Source: an uncultured Prevotellaceae bacterium (GTDB taxonomy: Bacteria > Bacteroidota > Bacteroidia > Bacteroidales > Bacteroidaceae). From it: a stretch of 5,157 nt of DNA. Position numbers and translations under genes: made by a program. Every line of letters starts with the position of its first letter. The first letter of the stretch is position 1. This document shows positions 1-5,157 of this stretch, one piece after another. The DNA lies in the NCBI GenBank assembly GCA_946187025.1, contig CAMHPM010000146.1, forward strand, positions 1 through 5,157, written 5' to 3'. A model generated the notes under the pieces. It made no database searches. It worked only from the letters and a program-made list of their open reading frames with translations, and had not been told where the DNA came from.

Positions 1-312
1 GCTATGATGGCCTACAGCGCATATACCGACTCGCACAAAGACGTAATCCTCCAGGCATACATCTCGGAACGTGACCGTCTGGAAGGCGACATGTCGATAA
101 AGTACCAGACCTACACTGCCATGAAAACCCAACTCGAGGGTGCCAAGGCAAAACTGCAAGAGAAGATACCGGCCTTCACCGTGCTGCAAGGAGCCACGGT
201 CCCAGTGAAGCCTACGGGACCAAAACGCATGATATTCGTACTCGGTATGCTCATCTTAGCCACCATCGTATGTGCAGGATGGGTGCTGAGGAAGGAAATA
301 AGACTATGGTAG
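1..312 (+). CDS. Chain-length determinant (Wzz/GumC-type), C-terminal fragment
   Basis: This is the C-terminal 103 residues of an inner-membrane polysaccharide co-polymerase, the kind of protein that sets how long Wzy extends the polymer. The frame is open to the left edge, so the two ATG codons at 4-9 are probably internal and the real start lies upstream. The visible part begins with a charged, helix-prone stretch rich in K, E, Q and A (about residues 10-55), consistent with the end of the periplasmic coiled-coil domain. A proline-rich linker (VPVKPTGPKR) follows, then one hydrophobic segment (about residues 76-94) and a short basic tail ending RKEIRLW. Linker, second transmembrane helix and short cytoplasmic tail is the standard end of Wzz/GumC proteins. 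No Walker or tyrosine-kinase domain follows, so this is not a fused Wzc. GC is about 54% over 61-240, higher than much of the locus downstream. The alternative, another coiled-coil membrane protein, is unlikely given the neighbours. Confidence 0.82.
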   Translation, partial: AMMAYSAYTDSHKDVILQAYISERDRLEGDMSIKYQTYTAMKTQLEGAKAKLQEKIPAFTVLQGATVPVKPTGPKRMIFVLGMLILATIVCAGWVLRKEIRLW

Positions 313-381
313 TATCTGCATGGATACACCTTCCCGATTACAACTGAAAGTCAATACATTTTCTGTCAAACACAATAATCT

Positions 382-1626
382 ATGGACACACTTGTAGAGC
401 GACCATACGCAATAGACCTCAGCCGGTTGATGAAGTTCGACCCGCGTAGTCTTACGTGGCTGCCGTGCCTCATGATTATTACAGTTGTAGTCAGAGCCAC
501 TATCGATATCTCGGTTCTTGAATGGCAGGTCGTCTCATACGTCGCATTATTCTTCTCGATGCTCTCCTTTTTCATAATGGCATTTTTATATCTGAGGGAG
601 GGCGTTATGTCGCGTTATGTACTTGTTTGTGTTCTTTTCGAAACTCTCATGTTGATGTCAACGATAATAGGCTTCAACGATATTAAGAATTGCTTTTACG
701 ATGGATGTGCAGTCATCTTCATTGTTATGGCATGCGAATACTATTCAGATCGCATGAATCTGATAGTGATTTCATTAGCCATTTCATTCTCATTATGTGT
801 ATATCTGAATGCCATACACATGATGGCTCATCCAGAACTATGGTTTGCTGCCGACACTACTATCAATGGATACTTGTTGGGGACTAACTACAATCAAATG
901 GGATGCCGCTTGTTATGTGCTGTTGCTATTAGCATCCTATGTCTGAAATATAGCAAATGGTGGTGGTTGAATGTTATTCCTGTTGTATTAGTATCGCTGG
1001 TTACTCTTTTCATCGTAGGGTCCATGACCTCAATCACAGGAATTTCACTTTTCCTCTTATTCTGTATCATTCCATCTAAACGATTAATAAAAGTAGGTGT
1101 ATTGGCATTGCTTGCGAGTGTCATATTATTCCAAATATTCGTGTGCTTTCAGGGCAAAGGCATAGAAAATAATGAAGTAGCCATATATTTTGTAGAGGAT
1201 ATACTTGGTAAGGACATAACATTCACTAATCGTACGTATTTGTGGGATGCAGCTTCCAAGGTCGTGTCAGAGTCTCCTATATATGGTTATGGGCTTGTTG
1301 ACCGTGACTGGTATTTCTCACACATGAGTTCTCTTGCCAAAGGACCGCACAATTTCATTTGGGCAATCCTTATTTATGGAGGAGTGTTGCTGCTTGCTGT
1401 TTTTACATATCTTTGCTACATGGTAGTGTCGAAGATAATAGGCGTGTCTGATAAATACACACTGCTCATTTATGCATCAGTTGCCATTTTGTTCCTGATG
1501 ATGACTATGGAAGTTTATCCTCCAGTGTTTGTAATAACGCTCTTGTCTCTTGCTTATAATGCAGCATTGCATGAGCCCAAGGTAAAGAGTAATACTGTCG
1601 TAGTATGGAACCATCGAAAAGAATAG
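382..1626 (+). CDS. wzy: Wzy-type polysaccharide polymerase / O-antigen ligase family membrane protein
   Basis: Predicted inner-membrane polymerase that joins flipped, undecaprenyl-linked repeat units on the periplasmic side. The 414-residue protein has about 11-12 hydrophobic segments, roughly at residues 26-42, 48-72, 78-98, 105-120, 127-147, 173-189, 194-214, 216-231, 235-256, 322-350, 358-376 and 380-396. Between the last cluster lies a large soluble loop (about 257-321). That loop and its edge carry the features typical of the Wzy/WaaL superfamily: FTNRTYLWDAA (281-291), SPIYGYGL (298-305) and GPHNFIWAILIYGG (321-334), including the His-Asn pair often seen before the next helix. Length is normal for the family. 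The ATG at 382 is the first in frame; the leader ends aataatct with no clear Shine-Dalgarno, as usual in Bacteroidota. The gene lies 69 bases after the chain-length gene, and its end overlaps the flippase gene. Wzy and WaaL-type ligases are hard to separate by sequence; the adjacent flippase and chain-length genes favour polymerase. The gene symbol is a family-level name. Confidence 0.85.
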   Translation: MDTLVERPYAIDLSRLMKFDPRSLTWLPCLMIITVVVRATIDISVLEWQVVSYVALFFSMLSFFIMAFLYLREGVMSRYVLVCVLFETLMLMSTIIGFNDIKNCFYDGCAVIFIVMACEYYSDRMNLIVISLAISFSLCVYLNAIHMMAHPELWFAADTTINGYLLGTNYNQMGCRLLCAVAISILCLKYSKWWWLNVIPVVLVSLVTLFIVGSMTSITGISLFLLFCIIPSKRLIKVGVLALLASVILFQIFVCFQGKGIENNEVAIYFVEDILGKDITFTNRTYLWDAASKVVSESPIYGYGLVDRDWYFSHMSSLAKGPHNFIWAILIYGGVLLLAVFTYLCYMVVSKIIGVSDKYTLLIYASVAILFLMMTMEVYPPVFVITLLSLAYNAALHEPKVKSNTVVVWNHRKE

Positions 1627-3137
1627 TCATAAACACGTTGGCGCAACATACAAGGTCGGTTGTTAACATCTGTCTGTCGCTTTATAGTACGCGTCTTGTG
1701 TTGCAAGCGTTAGGACAGTCGGATTATGGCATTTATTCGTTGGTGGCAGGTGTGGTGACGATGCTGGCATTTATTACAAATGCTATGGTGGTCACAACTC
1801 AACGGCAATTGTCGTTCTACTATGGAAGAGGAAACATGCAGGACCTGAAATCTATGTTTTCGAACAGCCTGTTGTTGCATATCATCTTGGGAACATCACT
1901 TGCATTTATTCTTGTAGCTCTGACCCCATTCATATTTGATGGGCTGTTAGAAATAACTCCCGAAAGGATACCTACAGCAACTAAGGTCTATTATACTGTA
2001 ATCCTGTCACTTGTCATAACTTTTTTTACAGCACCATATAAAGCCTTGTTTGTGGCTCACGAGGAGATAGTATATATATCGGTTGTAGATATCATAGATG
2101 GTGTGTTGAAACTGGCATTTGCCCTGTGTCTGCCTTTCATCACATACGACAGACTTATGGCATATGCTGTTGCCCTGGCAGGCATCATGCTGTTCAATTA
2201 TCTGGCACTCTCGTTGTGGTCGAAAAGGCATTTCGAGGAGTCGATGCTTATACCACGGTTTGAACTTATCGGGCGGAAATACATAAAGGAACTCACTGGT
2301 TTTGCAACATGGACAGTATATAGCATGGGATGTGTGATAGCACGTTCACAGGGTGTGGCTGTTATCATAAACCGATTCTTTCAAAGTACAATAGTAAACA
2401 GTGCATACGGTGTGGCACAACAAGTTTATGCATCAGTCGTATTTATTGCTACATCAGTGACAAATGCTATGAGTCCACAGATAGTTAAGGCAGAGAGCCT
2501 GAATAACAGAGAGCGGATGCTGTATCTGTCGGAGATGGCAAGCAAGTACGCATTTCTTCTTCTTGCAACAGTTACTATCCCTCTGTCGTTCGAGATGAAT
2601 GAAGTGCTCAATGTGTGGTTGGATGAAGTGCCACCACATGCAGCTACATTATGTCGGTTTGTACTACTCACAGCCCTTGTTGACCAACTCACTATCGGAC
2701 TCGGGACAGCTAACCAAGCTATAGGCCGTATTCGCAACTATTCGCTTGTGGTGAATACTATCAAAGTGCTCACCTTGCCTGCATTCTGGCTTTGTTTGCA
2801 TCTTGGCTACCAACTCGAAGATGCTATGTGGGTATATATTGGTTTTGAGTTCATTTGCGCAATAATCCGTTTGCCTTTCCTCAAATATACTGCCGGACTC
2901 TCCATACGTCATTTTGCAAAACATGTATTTGCCCGTGTCACGCTACCCTTATTTTCTATTGCAGTAGCGTGTTGGATGATGGTGACGTATATCGACATAC
3001 CATTAAGGTTCTTGCTCACCGGAGTCGTGACAGTAATTGTGTCGGGAATCACGGTATGGTACTTCGCACTTGATGATGCTGAACGTCATGCAGCATTGCA
3101 GATGATAAAGAAGAAATCAAACGGATATAAGTCATAA
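1605..3137 (+). CDS. wzx: Wzx-type oligosaccharide flippase (MOP/PST superfamily)
   Basis: Predicted inner-membrane flippase moving the undecaprenyl-diphosphate-linked repeat unit from the cytoplasmic to the periplasmic face. At 510 residues it has the usual length and repeated hydrophobic helices of the polysaccharide-transport branch of the MOP superfamily. The N-terminal signature is clear: an N-x-x-AQHTRSVVN helix (10-21), LVLQALGQSDYGIYSLVAG (31-49), and TTQRQLSFYYGRG (64-76), where the conserved QR and G sit after the second helix. A second-half repeat begins near residue 228 (KELTGFATWTVYS) and includes NSAYGVAQQV (265-274) and the SVTNAMSPQIVKA stretch (284-296). The C-terminus is short and basic. 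The ATG at 1605 lies inside the end of the upstream polymerase gene in another frame, giving a 22-base overlap that suggests translational coupling. This start is preferred because the protein begins directly with the conserved MEPSKRIVINT-type amphipathic N-terminus. The exact sugar substrate cannot be read from sequence. The gene symbol is a family-level name. Confidence 0.92.
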   Translation: MEPSKRIVINTLAQHTRSVVNICLSLYSTRLVLQALGQSDYGIYSLVAGVVTMLAFITNAMVVTTQRQLSFYYGRGNMQDLKSMFSNSLLLHIILGTSLAFILVALTPFIFDGLLEITPERIPTATKVYYTVILSLVITFFTAPYKALFVAHEEIVYISVVDIIDGVLKLAFALCLPFITYDRLMAYAVALAGIMLFNYLALSLWSKRHFEESMLIPRFELIGRKYIKELTGFATWTVYSMGCVIARSQGVAVIINRFFQSTIVNSAYGVAQQVYASVVFIATSVTNAMSPQIVKAESLNNRERMLYLSEMASKYAFLLLATVTIPLSFEMNEVLNVWLDEVPPHAATLCRFVLLTALVDQLTIGLGTANQAIGRIRNYSLVVNTIKVLTLPAFWLCLHLGYQLEDAMWVYIGFEFICAIIRLPFLKYTAGLSIRHFAKHVFARVTLPLFSIAVACWMMVTYIDIPLRFLLTGVVTVIVSGITVWYFALDDAERHAALQMIKKKSNGYKS

Positions 3138-3156
3138 TTCAGCAGTTATTAATATC

Positions 3157-4056
3157 ATGCATACTTTTTCAGTCATAATTCCGCACCACAACATCCCGCA
3201 GCTATTGCAGCGATGCCTCGACTCAATACCCGACGTGCCCGATGTTCAGGTCATCGTGGTTGATGACAACAGTTCTGCCGATAATGTGGACTTCGACCAT
3301 TTTCCGGGACTTGAACGTCGATATACAGAGTGTATCTTCGACAAACAAGGTGGGGGAGCCGGCCATGCGCGGAATATAGGATTGCGCCATGCAGACGGCA
3401 AATGGCTTGTGTTTGCAGACTCAGATGACTTCTTCACGAAAGATGCGTTTGACATATTTTCCAGCCACAAAGAAGATGTAGCCAATATAATTCTTTTCAA
3501 GGCCAATAGTGTCGATTCGGACGACTATTCTCCTTCAGATCGTCATATAGAACTTAATAAATATATAGATAGTGTTGTTAGTGGTGACATGTCTATGACT
3601 CAGGGCTTGCTGGCTAAACCAGTCCCTTGGTGCAAGATGTTTCGCCGAGACTACATACAAGGCTATAAAATATTTTTTGACGAGACGATGGCATCAAATG
3701 ATGTGATGTTCGTTGCAAGGTCAGTGTGCTGGACAGAATCAACATATTTGGCAGTGTGTACTGAGACTGTTTATACGGTAACTTCACGCGCTGACAGCCT
3801 TATGGGGCGCAGTAAGAGTGATCCAGATAATTTTCTCTGTCGTCTGGAGGTATATATCAGGTATAACAATTTCTTGAGAGACTACCCAGGATTGCGAAAA
3901 GAACCATTAATTATACTTTTGTTTCGTTCCCACCGATATGGTCTTAGGACTTTTGTCAGAACATTCATGCTTCTGCTGCGCAAGCAGGCGCTTTTTTCTG
4001 GCTTTGACACGTTTATGAGAATCATTAATAATCATACATTACGATTGAAGGTCTGA
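3157..4056 (+). CDS. Family 2 glycosyltransferase (GT-A fold), first of a tandem pair
   Basis: Predicted cytoplasmic inverting glycosyltransferase that adds one sugar from a nucleotide-sugar donor to the lipid-linked repeat unit. The 299-residue protein shows the GT-A pattern in order: a beta strand and FSVIIPHHN at the N-terminus (4-12), VIVVDDNSS (32-40) for nucleotide binding, GGGAGHARNIGL (65-76) with the family ARN, and FADSDD (86-91) holding the metal-binding DXD. Further on are PVPWCKMFRRDYI (155-167), FDETMASND (174-182), where D182 is a candidate catalytic base, and VYTVTSRADSL (205-215). The C-terminal 70 residues are basic and partly hydrophobic and may lie against the membrane. 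The gene sits 19 bases after the flippase gene, in the same apparent operon, and is a paralogue of the next gene (about 78% identical over residues 1-100, about 45% over 101-220, by hand count). GC falls from about 53% (3181-3420) to about 36% (3421-3600). Donor and linkage are unknown. Confidence 0.92.
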   Translation: MHTFSVIIPHHNIPQLLQRCLDSIPDVPDVQVIVVDDNSSADNVDFDHFPGLERRYTECIFDKQGGGAGHARNIGLRHADGKWLVFADSDDFFTKDAFDIFSSHKEDVANIILFKANSVDSDDYSPSDRHIELNKYIDSVVSGDMSMTQGLLAKPVPWCKMFRRDYIQGYKIFFDETMASNDVMFVARSVCWTESTYLAVCTETVYTVTSRADSLMGRSKSDPDNFLCRLEVYIRYNNFLRDYPGLRKEPLIILLFRSHRYGLRTFVRTFMLLLRKQALFSGFDTFMRIINNHTLRLKV

Positions 4057-4107
4057 GTCTGAGACCTGTCATTATTGTTTATAACAAATCTTTAATCATA
4101 TATAATC

Positions 4108-4986
4108 ATGCCTACTTTTTCCATAATCATACCACATCACGAAATTCCAGAACTTTTGCAACGATGCCTGGATTCAATCCCAGACACACCTGAAGTACAA
4201 GTTATTGTGGTCGATGATAACAGTTCTGAGGATAAGGTCGACTTCACTCACTTTCCTGGCCTTTGCCGTAAATACACTGAATGTATCTTTGATAGAGATG
4301 GGGGTGGGGCAGGACATGCACGCAATGTAGGACTGAAACATGCCACAGGCAAGTGGCTCGTGTTTGCAGATGCAGATGATTATTTTGTAGACGGTGCCTT
4401 TGATGTTTTCAATATCCACTGCAATGATCAGGAGGATGTCATTCAGTTCAAGGCAGACAGTGTTGATTCTAATGACTTTACACCATCTTTTCGTCACATG
4501 AAGATTAACAATGCAATTGACAAATCCCTCTCTGGAGTTATAAGTGCTAAGGAAGCCATACTGACTGAACCTGCTCCATGGAGCAAGATGTTCTGCCGCG
4601 AGCATATCATGCTTCGACACATATTATTTGACGAAATATATGCCTCAAACGATGCAATGTTCGTAGTCAAAGCAACATGTTGGGCTGAAGATAACAGAGT
4701 GACTACTCACGGAGATGTTGTATATACCGTAACAACCCGAAAGAACAGCCTGCACAGTAATAAAAAAGTCTGCGGACGCAACTATCTGAGCAATCTTGAT
4801 ATGGTCATTCGCCGCAACAAGTTTTTTGAAGACTATCCATACGAAAAGCGCCCAGTCATAGTGTTGGTGATTCGAGCATTAAAGATAGGTCCAAAGACAT
4901 TTTGGAAAGCATTTCTCATGGCGGTGAAGTATCATGCATTGTTTTCGGGTTCGAATGTGATATTAAAAAAACTATTTGGTAAATGA
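4108..4986 (+). CDS. Family 2 glycosyltransferase (GT-A fold), second of a tandem pair
   Basis: Predicted cytoplasmic glycosyltransferase, 292 residues, aligning without gaps to the upstream paralogue for about 220 residues. It keeps all the key motifs at the same positions: FSIIIPHHE (4-12), VIVVDDNSS (32-40), GGGAGHARNVGL (65-76), FADADD with the DXD (86-91), PAPWSKMFCREHI (155-167), FDEIYASND (174-182) with candidate catalytic base D182, and VYTVTTRKNSL (205-215). The tail is again basic and hydrophobic and both copies share an ALFSG sequence near the end. No active-site residue looks lost, so both copies should be functional. Differences cluster in 92-110, 131-150 and 190-230, consistent with a different acceptor or donor. 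The start at 4108 matches the first methionine of the paralogue and follows an AT-rich leader without a visible Shine-Dalgarno. Its TGA overlaps the ATG of the next gene (ATGA), suggesting coupled translation. Donor and linkage cannot be determined from sequence. Confidence 0.92.
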   Translation: MPTFSIIIPHHEIPELLQRCLDSIPDTPEVQVIVVDDNSSEDKVDFTHFPGLCRKYTECIFDRDGGGAGHARNVGLKHATGKWLVFADADDYFVDGAFDVFNIHCNDQEDVIQFKADSVDSNDFTPSFRHMKINNAIDKSLSGVISAKEAILTEPAPWSKMFCREHIMLRHILFDEIYASNDAMFVVKATCWAEDNRVTTHGDVVYTVTTRKNSLHSNKKVCGRNYLSNLDMVIRRNKFFEDYPYEKRPVIVLVIRALKIGPKTFWKAFLMAVKYHALFSGSNVILKKLFGK

Positions 4987-5157
4987 AACGTATTTATCGT
5001 TGGCTAAGACATCAATTACGCCCGTTAAGGAAGCGGTATGAGTTGTTTCTAGGGCAATATTATCCCAAGAGGCTGATATCTCTGAGATATAAGGATGCCT
5101 ACGGAAAGGCTATAGACTGGAATTGTCCGAAGTCTATTGATGAAAAAATCAATTGGC
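4983..5157 (+). CDS. TupA-like ATP-grasp protein of polysaccharide biosynthesis, N-terminal fragment
   Basis: Only the first 58 codons are in the window; the frame is open to the right edge. The translation starts MKRIYRWLRHQLRPLRKRYE, a strongly basic leader, followed by an aromatic-rich stretch and then YGKAIDWNCPKSIDEKINW (residues 40-58). That last part resembles the N-terminal signature of TupA-like ATP-grasp proteins (usual form NPKTFNEKIQWLK), a family named after the Bacillus teichuronopeptide protein TupA and common in Bacteroidota capsule loci, where it is often labelled 'glycosyltransferase'. Such proteins may ligate an amino-acid-type substituent to a sugar, but this is not settled for most members. 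The ATG overlaps the TGA of the preceding glycosyltransferase by four bases, so the two are probably co-translated. The catalytic ATP-grasp domain lies outside the window, so the family call rests on the leader and signature only. Confidence 0.7.
   Translation, partial: MKRIYRWLRHQLRPLRKRYELFLGQYYPKRLISLRYKDAYGKAIDWNCPKSIDEKINW

Noticed and set aside
4..9. ATG-ATG as the start of a complete small protein
   Set aside because: The frame is open to the window edge, and the product begins in the middle of a coiled-coil domain and ends in the standard C-terminal linker and helix of a much longer family. It is a truncated gene and not a small one.
312..327. Short hairpin gtatc-tgcatg-gatac right after the chain-length stop codon
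   Set aside because: The stem is only five base pairs plus a possible wobble pair and has no following T-run, so it is not a credible terminator. Such short inverted repeats are expected by chance.
313..381. Possible Bacteroides-type promoter (TACATTTT, near the TAnnTTTG -7 consensus) before the polymerase gene
   Set aside because: The last consensus base does not match and no convincing TTTG-type -33 element is spaced upstream. The gap is also small enough for read-through in an operon.
2426..2737. 103-codon open frame on the minus strand
   Set aside because: It is contained within the flippase gene, with no known motif and no independent upstream signals. The coding strand explains the region fully.
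4051..4065. Small tandem repeat gtctga-gtctga at the end of the first glycosyltransferase gene
   Set aside because: Two copies of a six-base unit spanning a stop codon are within chance expectation, and no longer repeat or mirrored copy was found nearby.
4174..4620. 148-codon open frame on the minus strand
   Set aside because: It lies wholly inside the second glycosyltransferase gene, opposite a well-conserved protein, and its translation shows no recognisable domain. It is an antisense shadow.

Overview
This window is a slice of a surface-polysaccharide (capsule, exopolysaccharide or O-antigen) biosynthesis locus, and everything in it is transcribed on the + strand. The organism is most likely a member of the Bacteroidota, in the Bacteroides/Prevotella range. 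That inference rests on three things: the AT-rich leaders without clear Shine-Dalgarno motifs (endings such as aataatct-ATG and ataatc-ATG), the moderate GC content, and the style of the flippase and ATP-grasp (TupA-like) proteins, which resemble those common in Bacteroidota capsule loci. Genus cannot be fixed from the sequence alone.

Layout, left to right: (1) the C-terminal end of a Wzz/GumC-type chain-length determinant, cut by the left edge (1-312); (2) a multi-pass membrane protein of the Wzy polymerase / O-antigen ligase type (382-1626); (3) a Wzx-type lipid-linked oligosaccharide flippase (1605-3137), which overlaps the polymerase gene by 22 bases; (4) and (5) two tandem paralogous family 2 glycosyltransferases (3157-4056 and 4108-4986); (6) the first 58 codons of a TupA-like ATP-grasp protein, joined to the second glycosyltransferase by an ATGA overlap and cut by the right edge (4983-5157). 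The intergenic gaps are short (69, 19 and 51 bases). No tRNA, rRNA, CRISPR array, insertion sequence or convincing terminator was seen.

Together these genes fit a Wzx/Wzy-dependent pathway. Cytoplasmic glycosyltransferases add sugars to an undecaprenyl-linked repeat unit, the TupA-like protein may modify or extend it, Wzx flips it across the inner membrane, Wzy polymerises it, and the Wzz-like protein sets chain length. The initiating sugar-phosphate transferase, export proteins and nucleotide-sugar genes are not in the window.

The most notable signal is the glycosyltransferase pair. The two proteins align without gaps for about 220 residues. Their nucleotide-binding N-terminal 100 residues are about 78% identical, but the next 120 are only about 45% identical, and many synonymous positions differ. 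This looks like an old tandem duplication with divergence on the acceptor side. Base composition also shifts along the locus, and within the first glycosyltransferase gene. I did not find convincing evidence of a wholly new system.
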